Assembly (NCBI GenBank): GCA_964036275.1
Contig: OZ038436.1
Span: forward strand, 2,194,214-2,258,213
Direction: 5' to 3'
DNA from: Litoditis marina
Taxonomy: Eukaryota > Nematoda > Chromadorea > Rhabditida > Rhabditidae
Length of the DNA stretch: 64,000 nt
Both the position numbers and the translations under genes were made by a program. Positions 26,901 through 34,689 of the stretch are shown here, piece by piece. Positions within the stretch are counted from its first letter, which is position 1. The number at the start of each line of letters is the position of its first letter. The notes beneath the pieces were generated by a model. The model was not told the DNA's origin, ran no database searches, and saw only the letters and a program-made list of their open reading frames with translations.

Positions 26901-29900
26901 GTGGAATTCGATGGGACAGGAAGAGCGACAGGCGAAGGAGACCACACTGGACGAGGCCAAGAGAGATGTGGGTCGTAGTTTGCTGTTCAAACACGCTATA
27001 TTATTGATCCTAGAATGAAAGATGTGGGTCATAATAATAATCTTTTCACGGCAACTATTTCAGCCGTGTGTTACTTTATTCATACAATTACAACATTGAT
27101 CACATAGAAGTATTCGTAGTGGGGTGGGGTCCATAGATAGAAACTAGGCGTGGGTGAGCTTTATTCCCAGCTCATGCGGTCCGCCATGAAGATACCGCGC
27201 CGAGTGGGAACGAACCATGGGGTTTTGAGTGCTAGCGCGCACATAACCAGTCGAACTAGGCCCCCTTGTAGTCATACTCCAGTAAAGTTGTCCAAATTGC
27301 CAGGAAATTACATAACCGGACTCCCTTCTGGTCAAAATCTAATGAATTTGCGTATTTTGATGCAAAATAACCGGTTTTCACAAGTTTCCCTTGTCTACTC
27401 CTCGTAGCGAATAGTCGGACTTCAATGGAACTGATTGAACATTCAGGTGAAAAGAGACAGGATCCAAAATGCAAATAGAAAGTAAAAATCATAGTCCCAC
27501 ATTTACAGGCTATAAACCCGTAATTATGGATTTGTACTCCCGCCACTGTGCTGTGCGCCCCTTAGACAACTACTCTCAAATGGAGCAGCTACTGCTACAA
27601 AAACCGAAAAATACTCATGTATAACTGTTAATTACAAACATACAAAAGTCGTAAAATATTTTCTCAAACCTGTGAACTAGAATCTACAAGTCACAGCTGC
27701 GAAAGAGAGAACAACTGTTGAATAATATGCCGAACGTTATAGCACCTAGAATTGAAGTAATGGTCAAAAACACCAACCATTGTGCACAAAACCAGGAACT
27801 CTATAATTGACTACGTTGAGTTAACATCTGTGATTTGTAGATTCTAGTTTACAGGTTTGAGAAAATATTTTACGACTTTTGTATGTTTGTAATGAACAGT
27901 TATACTTGAGTATATTAATATTTTTCGGTTATTTACAGATTCTAGTTTACAGGTTTGAAAAAATATTTTACGACTTTTGTATGTTTGTAATTAACAGTTA
28001 TACATGAGTATTTTTCGGTTTTTGTAGCAGTAGCTGCTCCATTTGAGAGTAGTTGTCTAAGGGGCGCACAGCAGAAGACAAATCTCACAGTCGTTGGGCC
28101 CCCACTTTTTCATGAATTTTTCTCTTTATGTTTACATGCCGTAGGTATGTAGAGAAGTGGTTTGATCTGTACGGTGCAGATAAAATTGTTTTCTTAATGA
28201 ACCACTTGCCGAGTATTACTATCATTTGAGAAAAATATGACGTCAACATTGCAGTTCTAAAAACTTACTTTCTGCCCTCTGCCCTTCAGAATCCCAGAAT
28301 ACGTCATGTTTGAATGAAGTTTCATCGTAAATTGACCATTTCTAAGAAACTTTCAGCATTCGAAAACATATTTCACGTCAATTTTTTGAGAGTTGACCTC
28401 ATCTGGCCTTCTGATTTCCAGAATAAGTCATATTTACATAAAGTTTTGTCGTTAATATACCATTTTTAAGATATTTTCAGCATTTGAAAATATATGTGAC
28501 GTCAACTTTGCACTTTTCAAAATCGACGTCATCTGGTCTCTCAGATTGAGTTTCACCGTTAGTTGACCCTTTCTGAGATATTACCATCGTTTAAAAATAT
28601 ATGTGACGTCAACTTTGCTATTTTCAAAATCGACGTCATCTGGTCTCCAGAATCCCAGAATACATCACTCTCAGATTGAGTTTCACCGTTAATCGACCCT
28701 TTCTAAGATATTACCATCGTTTAAAAATATATGTGACGTCAAATTTGCACTTTTCAAAAATGACGTCATCTGGTCTCCAGAATCTCAGAATACGTCACTT
28801 TTAGATTGAGTTTCTCCGTTGATTGACCCTTTCTAAGATATTATCATCATTTGAAAATATATGTGACGTCAACTTTGCACTTTTCAAAAATGACGTCATC
28901 CGGTCTCCAGAATCCTGAAGGACGTCAGGAATAGAATACTTCATACTCAAATAAAAGTCACGATGGCATCATATTTCAATTTTCGAGCAAATCGGTAATT
29001 GTTACTCTAAGTTACAATACAGTTTGAGTTGTCGACCGGACAGAGAGAGTGAGAGAGCGTGCTAAATGGAGAGACGCAGACACGTTCCGAAAAATGTCTA
29101 TAACTTTGAGTAAAACAATTTTTTCTTGAATTTTTTTTTGCTCCGCGAGTGTTTGAGTAGGTATCACATGTCTTCCACAATTTTCAACGAATTCGGTTGA
29201 GTAGAAACTCTTGAACTGGGTTTACTTTTCTTGTCACAACCCACCCACCCACACACACACACACACCCACCCACACACGACGGAAGTTGGCGCTCTTGAT
29301 GAAGCGCATGAGGTCATAACTTGGCTCAAACTTGACCGATTTCGCTCAAATTTGAAACACGGTTAGGGAATTAGCTACAGAAAACAAGTACAGCAATAAA
29401 AACTTTGTTTTGCGAATTTCAGCCTTTTTGAGGAGAAACTAAAAAAACGGAAGCGCGCATTAGCCGGACCAAAGACAAATCTCGCACAGCGCTTCGCGCT
29501 GCGCGCGATTAATGGGGAAAATGGGATGCAGAAGAAGATAAAAAGTCCTAGTTTTAGCTCCCACACGAACAGGCTGTAGGCATTGAAACATTTCGGTGAA
29601 AAAAGACAGGATACAAAGTTGAACCCGTTTGTTCCGCCGAATATGAAATTAAACATTCAGGTGAAAAGAAAAAGAGACGATTGAGTGTTTTTCAGGTGCG
29701 TTCGTGGCTGCTGTACGCGATAGTAGATACGATGAAACATTCGGGTGATGAAAGACAGGATATAAAATTGAATGTTTTCCAGGTGCGTTCGTGGCTGTTG
29801 TACGCGACGGAGACCCTGGACCTGCTGGGCTATTTGACCCGCGACGCGCCGCAACCATTTGAGAAGGACGAGTTGGGCGATAGGTTCGCGTCCATGCTCA

Positions 29901-31501
29901 ATCAAAACATCCAGCAGCTGTGCGGCAGAAAGTGCACCGAGTTGAAGGTGCGTCATTGGAATTTCGAGTTCTAGTTTTATTTTTACAAACCTAAACTATA
30001 TGGTTTTTATTATACTTGTTACATACACCAGCTGAATTCTTCTTAAAAGGGTTGTTTTTATGAAGAATTGAGTCACAAAATTTCACTGATCGGGACTCAA
30101 CATTTGGACTTTAGACCGAATACATCGTTGTTTTTTTTTTCCAAGAAAGTAGGTGAGTGATGACCCTATTGTACAAAATCAGGTCCCATGGAGGTAGAGC
30201 CGCTCACAAAAGTCAGCTGTGTGTATGGTGTCCATACGTGAAGTAGTTCCGAATCGCGGCGAGTAAAGTGAGCAGGAACAGCCCAAAAAAACACAGGATA
30301 ATAGTAATTTTGCCTAGAATCTTCAACATTTACCCCAAAAAGTGATCATGGCACAATCGGAATCGGGCAAAAGTGAGCATCAGCCAATATCAGAATAAGG
30401 GGGTAGTGCACGTGTGATGGTGTCGCAACCTGCGAGTTTGTTCCAGGTTCGGGACGCGAAGCAGCGTTTCCAGTGGGAGCCGCGCAAGTTGACTGGTCAA
30501 ATGGTCGACATCTACCTGAATCTCTGCTCGGATCGATTCGCAGCCTTCATTGCTCATGATGAGGTGGGTGGCTAGGAATCATACCGACTTCAGGTTTAGA
30601 AACCAGAAACTTTCCTGTTGTGTGCCTCCAAATAGTGGATGGTCTGGTGATTTTTCATGGAAATTGCCGAGGTTTTCCAATACCTTGGCTTGGAAGTATG
30701 CATTTTTTTAAACGAAACACTTTGAAAATCGCATTTGGCAAAACATTTTCTCGCTTTAGTTTAAGATGGCCGACATCAGAGTATTAGTATGACACGTGTT
30801 TTTAATCTTTTCCTGCGCGAAATGGCAGCTTTCCAATCCAATGATGAAGTTGGTGTGAGTTGTATATCGTATTTTGGAGTATTTCCTTTTTTCCAGCGTT
30901 CCTACACTCCCGATATGATGAAGGAAATTATGTCTCGAATGGAATCCTCCAACATTGTCTCACAAAGTCAGATTGAACGGTGAGGACTCTTATACTCTGG
31001 TTGAAACATGGAAGTGTGTTAAATCCAATCTCGTCATAGGCTCATAGGATAAAGTGAGCACATTTGGAACATGCTGGCAGATGGAGGGATAGAGGCTCGG
31101 ATTCAGTATTTTGATATAGCATTTTCACTCCTATGACACTGAAAGTTCATGTTAGTTTAATTTGGTCATTTTCATTTTGTTGGCGATGACAAGCCGTTTC
31201 TGGATGCATAGGTCAAAATTCATGATTTCACATTGGCAAAATAGGAGAAATAGTAGTTTTTTTTCGAATCTGTGTGACTTTTTGAACAACGTTAGTCTGA
31301 TTTTTCATGTATTTTCAAGGTTCCGTGGTTTGTCCGAAATGGCCGAAAAGATATACTACGAAAAGGCGCAGGAGGAGATGGACTTGGAATTGGATGATGC
31401 CCCCGATGAGTACAAAGGTAGATAGAGAAAGAGAGAGAGAAGGGGGGGGGAAGACAGAGAGAAAAGGAGGAAGGGGAGATGGAGGAAGAGGCGGGGAGAA
31501 A

Positions 31502-31545
<44 letters not shown>

Positions 31546-33622
31546 GCATGAAACAGAACAATTTCTGTATGTAATATGTATGTGAAGTATAATGTCCGTT
31601 CAAAAAAGAGCGAACTGCGGAAAAGTGCTCGAGAAAGAGTGGATCAAATGTTTCATAGGTCTTATATCATGTATAATCTTAGACCCTGTCATGGCTACTC
31701 TGATGGAGGACCCGGTCCGCCTTCCGTCCTCGAAACACGTGATGGACCGGAAACACATTATGAGACATCTCCTTTCGAGTGAAACGGACCCCTTCAATAG
31801 GTCTCCCCTCACGGCGGATCAGCTGGAACCAGGTTGGTACCAAGTGCATAACATGAAGTTTATTGCGCATAAATTAAACAACTAAAAGTAGTAAGAATTA
31901 CCCAATTGAGTCATTGCAAACGTCCATGGCAAAATGTATACTACAGTTGTCCGAATAGCCAGCAAAAATCGGAAAACGAGCTACTTTCCGGCAATATCGG
32001 GGAAATGTGTTCATTTTCGATGGGATTTAGTAACGTTTCCGCGTTTCCGGTATCTAAATCAAAAGACTGGTTCCTTTTTTGTTGACGAGTGGCACCTCAC
32101 TGGAACCCAGTCTGTACCCAGTTAACTCTAGGCGCCACCCGTAACATCTGTTGGTTGGTTGGTAGATTGGCAATTATGTAGGCTATGACAGTTATTATAA
32201 CCAGCGGGTCTGCTGCTACATGTTCGGCCCCTAGATGGCTCGCTCGCGAACATGTCGCCTAACTCTCTCTTAATTGCGAACATAACGCGGTCAGAGAGAA
32301 CATAACGCGGTTAGAGAGAACATAACGCGGTTAGAGAGAACATAACGCGGTTAGAGAGAACATAACGCGGTTAGAGAGAACATAACGCGGTTAGAGAGAA
32401 CATAACGCAAAAGTTTATAATAGTTTAGAACACAGGGCGGTAGAGTTTCATACATTATGAGAGAATTTACGCAGTTGGCATATCTAATGCCATTTCTGGT
32501 GTCAGGTTGGATTTATGCTTGGTTACAAGTTCACAAAAAATGGTAACTATTAGAATCATATAATATAGAAAACAGTCGGATGTCGGTAATCTAAATTTCT
32601 CCCTCAAAATTTCGCCTCAAACTGCAACGAGCCTTTAACCTGAGGCGCAACGAGCCAGTGACTTGAGGTTCAACGACCTATTCTAGGAACCATGGCTTAC
32701 CTAAGCCTAAGCCTTTTTATTAGGTAAACTAAAGTAAATGTGACAAATATTTATTTCTAACAGCATATATGGTTTTCTTCCTTTACACTTTGCACTGATC
32801 TGGGCAGGTTTAAATATTTCCCATAACTTCACTGATAACCAAGCCTAAAAACTGTTGGCAATACCGCGTTATGTTTTCTAGTACCGCGTTATGTTTCCAA
32901 GTTGAGCTTTATGTTCGCTGTTCAGGCTCGCTCTTCTATAATTGATTTTACGATGGTTGTCTTGCTAATTGCGAACATAAAGCTGATCTCCCTAACCAGC
33001 TAGGGTAGAAAGTTAGAAGTTATTGTGCTGTTTATCGTATCTGGAACGCACTTTTCTGATACTCACTTCATTTATAGAAGGATTGGTTGATTATTGGGAA
33101 AGTCAATAATGGGCTAGCATGTTAGATTCGGGAAACAATACCTTCAGAATGGACACAACAGTCTTCAGTAAATATATATTAAAGTCTTAGTCTTAGTATC
33201 TAGATATTAAAAGAAAACATCTGTCTGTTTGTTCAATGACCGCTCATTTGCCCCGAAAAATAGCTTGTTATCTAATTTCATTGCGGGGATCCGCTTATGT
33301 TTGCCGCATTTTCAAGTCAGCTTGCCTGCGAGCATATCGATTTTTTGTTTTGCAACGGCTGGCATCCTTTGACCTCTCACTTTTGGATTTTTTAGTTCGA
33401 TACTTCGAATGAAAATCTCATACTCGAGCAATATCGCTTAAGTTTTAAGTAAGTAAGGCATTTCAATTTCTGGAAAATACGAGTATTTTCGATGAAAATG
33501 GAAAGTTTGACAAATTTTAAGTGAGAAAAAGGTTTAGTTTTCTCTAATTTCCTTCCCACATTTCAGTTCCCGAGTTGAAGGAGCAAATTCAAGCATGGAT
33601 CAAACAGAAATTGGGTCGTTGA
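5928..33622 (+). CDS. ufd-2: U-box ubiquitin ligase UFD-2/UBE4B (28 exons)
   Basis: E4/E3 ligase that extends ubiquitin chains and works with the CDC48/p97 segregase. Exons: 5928-6014, 11964-12032, 12348-12429, 12736-12822, 13261-13391, 13743-13837, 14167-14290, 14627-14779, 15031-15150, 15566-15670, 15959-16072, 16263-16352, 16570-16675, 17016-17152, 17565-17666, 20577-20698, 22072-22173, 22844-22949, 25611-25727, 26019-26146, 26456-26546, 26863-26967, 29783-29947, 30447-30563, 30897-30979, 31320-31417, 31683-31832, 33567-33622. All phases agree, giving about 1013 residues. Landmarks of the Ufd2 core are TTECFFLT (exon 14), AYPEFYVDD (17), [11 protein letters not shown] (21) and [10 protein letters not shown] (23). 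The U-box is in exons 26-28 ([40 protein letters not shown]). Exons 2-28 are well supported. Exon 1 is chosen for its acceptor-ATG spacing and matching phase and is less sure. Exon 23 has an alternative in-frame start at 29696. Confidence 0.9.
6165..6275. repeat. ACTCATTA-rich dispersed repeat, copy 1
   Basis: A run of AAAACTCATTA words (GAAATAAAACTCATTAATAG and similar), preceded by CTTTCAAGGGCACCAGG. The same sequence appears inverted at 11497-11605. It lies just inside ufd-2 intron 1, before the 3' end of the antisense gene. Confidence 0.7.
6422..10854 (-). CDS. probable antisense nested coiled-coil gene (5' end not found)
   Basis: On the minus strand four splice-bounded open blocks join with consistent phases: 10854-10786 (donor GTAAGA), 9342-9234 (acceptor AAAACAG, donor GTGTGA), 8193-8099 (acceptor TTCGCAG, donor GTCAGC) and 6520-6422 (acceptor TTTTACAG, stop TAA overlapping AATAAA). 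Together they give 123 residues. The first two form a heptad-rich coiled coil (NAFSRLREI, then [20 protein letters not shown]), resembling the coiled coil that follows B-boxes in TRIM-type proteins. The last two are [20 protein letters not shown] and [13 protein letters not shown] do not recognise the protein. The local GC content and codon use resemble the exons of ufd-2 rather than its introns. No start codon was found. A block at 11210-11157 (-) with [14 protein letters not shown] might be an earlier exon. The gene lies wholly inside ufd-2 intron 1, opposite in direction. It could be decayed. Confidence 0.45.
6605..7952. repeat. 168-bp tandem satellite, eight copies
   Basis: Units begin GGGCTGGTACAACTCACGTT at 6605, 6773, 6941, 7109, 7277, 7441, 7609 and 7777. 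The period is 168 except for one 164-bp unit that lacks four bases near its end. Each unit closes with GAAACCAGCCC, the inverted complement of its own start. The last unit is the most diverged and the array decays after 7945. It fills an intron of the antisense gene and ufd-2 intron 1. Confidence 0.95.
8325..8430. mobile_element. 106-bp near-perfect palindrome
   Basis: CCTGTAACATCAAAA and GTGGGCGT..CATACA at the left recur inverted at the right (TGTATGATTTACGCCCAC, TTTTGATGTTACAGG). It can fold into a single hairpin. Probably a MITE; one copy was seen. Confidence 0.65.
9400..9850. repeat. GGGGACGAGTTGTCGC element
   Basis: GCGACAACTCGTCCCC occurs at 9420-9436 with a degenerate copy just before it. 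Its complement starts at 9728, and a further copy (CAACTCGTCCCCGG) lies near 9831. Degenerate forms recur at 10160-10180 and 10300-10320. This looks like one or more inverted-repeat elements inserted upstream of the second antisense exon. Confidence 0.5.
11497..11605. repeat. ACTCATTA-rich dispersed repeat, inverted copy
   Basis: Reverse complement of 6165-6275: runs of TTAATGAGTTTT ending in GCCACTTTCAAGTCGG. The two copies flank most of ufd-2 intron 1 in opposite directions. Confidence 0.7.
11675..11800. mobile_element. GAAGGACGATTATGTGG MITE, copy 2
   Basis: Left end TTCAAGAAGGACGAATGTGTGG, right end CCACATAATCGTCCTTCTTT. The core includes AACTGCAATACATGTTTGAATTGCAG. Same family as 4259-4370. 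Confidence 0.75.
12899..13002. mobile_element. GAAGGACGATTATGTGG MITE, copy 3
   Basis: Starts TAGAACGATTATGTGGAC and ends CCACATAATCGCCCTTCTA, in ufd-2 intron 4. Its core is in the opposite orientation to copy 1 (TTGCAGTTTAAAGGACTGAA). Confidence 0.75.
15280..15345 (+). repeat. echo of ufd-2 exon 9 donor edge
   Basis: CCAGTATGGAACACCCTGT...GAGAACGGTGAGG followed by GGTGAAACATTTGAACGAGC repeats 15113-15190. That original comprises the last 40 bases of exon 9, its donor and the first 40 bases of intron 9. It lies about 165 bases downstream of the original and keeps the GTGAGG donor. Confidence 0.75.
15765..15805 (+). repeat. echo of ufd-2 exon 11 acceptor edge
   Basis: GAGTGAAACATTCGAGTGAT followed by GTTGCAGATGCAGCTGCA repeats the acceptor and first 12 bases of exon 11 (15933-15970) almost perfectly, about 170 bases upstream of it. 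The downstream codons then diverge. Confidence 0.8.
17950..20103 (+). mobile_element. composite fold-back element, copy C1
   Basis: Begins TTCATGAAAAAGTGGG, the left arm of a palindrome of about 700 bp whose right arm ends at 18657 (CCCACTTTTTCATGAA). It continues with 130-bp tandem repeats (about 18800-19640), then a body with a CACACCCACCC microsatellite, and closes in a GC-rich hairpin (GCGCTGCGCGCGATT). Copies C3 (27548-29510, same direction) and C2 (23547-25354, inverted) share the whole order. No open frame of transposase size is present, so it is non-autonomous; the class is unknown. It occupies ufd-2 intron 15. Confidence 0.85.
18800..19640 (+). repeat. 130-bp tandem repeats with paired TGACGTCA
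   Basis: The word GACGTCAACTTTGCAC recurs at about 19067, 19197, 19327, 19457 and 19587, a strict 130-bp period. Earlier, more diverged units reach back to about 18800. Most units carry two TGACGTCA palindromes (the bZIP/CREB consensus), about 30 bases apart, plus a TACGTCAC. Confidence 0.85.
20261..20302 (+). repeat. echo of ufd-2 exon 16 acceptor edge
   Basis: TTGCAGAGTTGTGTGCGCTC then GATCCTGTGCTA repeats the acceptor and first 30 bases of exon 16 (20571-20612) with one or two changes, 305 bases upstream. The flanking intron (CCGG..CGGACAAC) is also partly similar. Confidence 0.8.
20903..21756. mobile_element. 850-bp fold-back element with GC-rich arms
   Basis: The ends are inverted: AAGTGCCATACATACTTGG at 20904 and CCAAGTATGTAGGGCACTT at 21735. 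Each is followed inward by long runs of CGCAGACGCCCGCA or its complement (20920-21060 and 21540-21735). The 480-bp centre is AT-rich and unrelated. The strong GC contrast and inverted arms suggest a fold-back transposon in ufd-2 intron 16. Confidence 0.75.
21953..22319. repeat. perfect 36-bp direct repeat around ufd-2 exon 17
   Basis: ATTAGAGTGGTCGTACTAGC continuing CTCAGAGTTGGGAAAC occurs at 21953-21988 and again at 22284-22319, with no difference seen. One copy lies in each intron flanking exon 17 (22072-22173). Confidence 0.85.
22975..23085. mobile_element. GAAGGACGATTATGTGG MITE, copy 4
   Basis: Starts GAGAAGGACGATTATGTGG and ends CCACATGATCGTCCTG, with core AAACTGCAATAAATTTTTCA. It starts 26 bases after the donor of ufd-2 exon 18. 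Confidence 0.8.
23210..23460 (+). repeat. dispersed repeat shared inverted with 30170-30402
   Basis: CCCCCTTATTTTGATGTTGA then CTGATGCTCACTTTTCCCG matches the reverse complement of 30345-30402. The exact extent of either copy could not be fixed. Confidence 0.5.
23547..25354 (-). mobile_element. composite fold-back element, copy C2 (inverted)
   Basis: The same architecture as C1 in reverse. The terminal hairpin AATCGCGCGCAGCGCG comes at the left, then a body in which the block ATTGTGGAAG.CATGTGATAC is duplicated. Three to four CRE-bearing repeats follow, then the palindrome ending CCCACTTTTTCATGAA at 25354. It lies in ufd-2 intron 18. Confidence 0.85.
26690..26746. repeat. fragment of the GGTAACC MITE
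   Basis: CAGGTAACCTGAAAAAAGGG then TTACCAAAAAACCCGG matches one end of the elements at 34144-34406 and 53015-53288. It is truncated on the other side. Confidence 0.55.
27145..27270 (-). mobile_element. second tRNA-derived SINE-like sequence
   Basis: On the minus strand GGCCTAGTTCGACTGGTTA looks like a tRNA D-arm/A box, and CATGGTTCGTTCCCACTCGG about 45 bases later like a T-arm/B box. A non-tRNA tail follows. It is unrelated to the element at 93-299. Only one copy is in the window, so the limits are approximate. Confidence 0.5.
27548..29510 (+). mobile_element. composite fold-back element, copy C3
   Basis: Same direction and order as C1: a palindrome (27548-28117, left arm short of about 48 terminal bases), four to five CRE-bearing 130-bp repeats to about 28900, a body with a CACCCACCCACA microsatellite, and the hairpin CAGCGCTTCGCGCTGCGCGC. 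It lies in ufd-2 intron 22. Confidence 0.85.
29691..29782 (+). repeat. in-frame 87-bp duplication at ufd-2 exon 23 acceptor
   Basis: TTCAG/GTGCGTTCGTGGCTG at 29691 repeats TCCAG/GTGCGTTCGTGGCTG at 29778. The interval from 29696 to 29783 is 87 bases, with no stop, so both acceptors read into the same frame (VRSWLLYA twice). Use of the upstream acceptor would add 29 residues. Confidence 0.85.
30785..30860 (+). repeat. echo of ufd-2 exon 24 donor edge
   Basis: GCGAAATGGCAGCTTTCC..TGATGAAGTTGGTGTGAG is a diverged copy of the end of exon 24 and its donor (30520-30575), about 285 bases downstream. The similarity is lower than for the other echoes. Confidence 0.5.
31425..31545 (+). repeat. GA-rich microsatellite after ufd-2 exon 26 donor
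   Basis: An almost pure purine tract with a (GA)n core at 31507-31541 starts within 10 bases of the donor at 31418. A similar purine tract follows pdha exon 10 (40456-40600). Confidence 0.8.
32276..32410 (+). repeat. 20-bp tandem repeat in ufd-2 intron 27
   Basis: Six to seven copies of GAACATAACGCGGTTAGAGA. Inverted single units (TACCGCGTTATGTT) occur at 32864-32900, and a variant (GCGAACATAAAGCTGATCTC) at 32974. The core AACATA.CGCGG resembles the 25-bp satellite of 41.5-51 kb. Confidence 0.85.
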
Positions 33623-34143
33623 TTGGTTTCTATTGAAGCTCACCTCAATGTTGCAATGCCAGTATCTAAATATTTATTACCCGCGTCATGATAGTAATAT
33701 ATTCTCTAGGTGAACTATTTCTAGTCTCACATGTCTCTCTTTCTCTCCTAATCCGGTTTGCGAATATAACTAGTATGTTTTGTAAACATGTTTATGTTAT
33801 TTTCCGCTATTTAGGAGGTTTTTCCTAGCCTGCAGTTGTTGCCTTTTTTCACCCCTCAAACTGTGCTATAATTCCCGAAGATGATGTACCGAAATAAGTG
33901 TACGAGTAGCCCTTGTTTATTTACAATTATCTTTTGTTAAATTTACTACCATGTTTTATCTACTACCCTCTCCCAATCAATACTCGTTTTTTCTGTATCT
34001 ATGGAATTGCATTTAAGTTATTATTGAATAATGACAATTTGAGAAAAAGTTTTGTTCAACCTTTGCTGTTGTCATCTCATTTTTCCTCTCAATTCTTCTT
34101 TTGTCTCATACATCGATCGATATGTGTTGGTGAATTCTATATG

Positions 34144-34406
34144 TAACCGGGTTTTTTTTAGGTAACCTAACCCTTTTTTGGTAACCTCTTTTTCATGTTA
34201 CCTCAGTAGGTAACCGGTTGGTAACCTAAAATGAAAAACCGGTTACCTGTTTTTCTAACGCAAAATGTGGTTTTTACCGTTAGTTTGAACGGTAACCGGA
34301 TTTTATTTTCAGGTTACTTTCAGGTTACCTACCAAGGTAACCTCAAATATAGGTTACCAAAAAAGGGTTAGGTTACCTAAAAACACGGTTAGTTGTAGAA
34401 TTGGCC
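34144..34406. mobile_element. GGTAACC palindromic MITE, full copy
   Basis: A self-complementary 260-bp element: AACCGGGTTTTTTTTAGGTA...CCTAACCCTTTTTTGG at the left, and CCAAAAAAGGGTTAGGTTAC..GTTAGTTGTAGAATTGGCC at the right. It lies between ufd-2 and pdha. Confidence 0.8.
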
Positions 34407-34480
34407 TATGTGTTTGGGTGGTGTCATTCTATCAATCTAATATGTGTGTGTATTGATTGTAATTAGAAATACAGGTATGT

Positions 34481-34491
34481 ATTGTTTACAG
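34481..34491 (+). promoter_or_regulatory. candidate acceptor upstream of pdha
   Basis: TATTGTTTACAG precedes the presumed 5' leader of the E1-alpha gene and is retained in the broken copy at 59.66 kb. It could be a spliced-leader acceptor. A second AG (ACTGCAG, 34683) lies 6 bases before the ATG at 34690. I cannot choose between them. Confidence 0.35.
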
Positions 34492-34689
34492 CAAGTTGTC
34501 CATATGCTCGTGTATATTGTCGTTCCCACGCGACTTGAATATCTCTGATTTTGCCGTTTCGTTTTCTCGATGGGTGGTCTCGCGTCGCGGCTGGCAACCG
34601 CTCGCGTGTCACTGGAGCACCGTCTGCCCCATCGACAATTCATCATGTACCGTATTCAGCGTCGAGCCTGGGCCCTACTGCAGCAAAGA

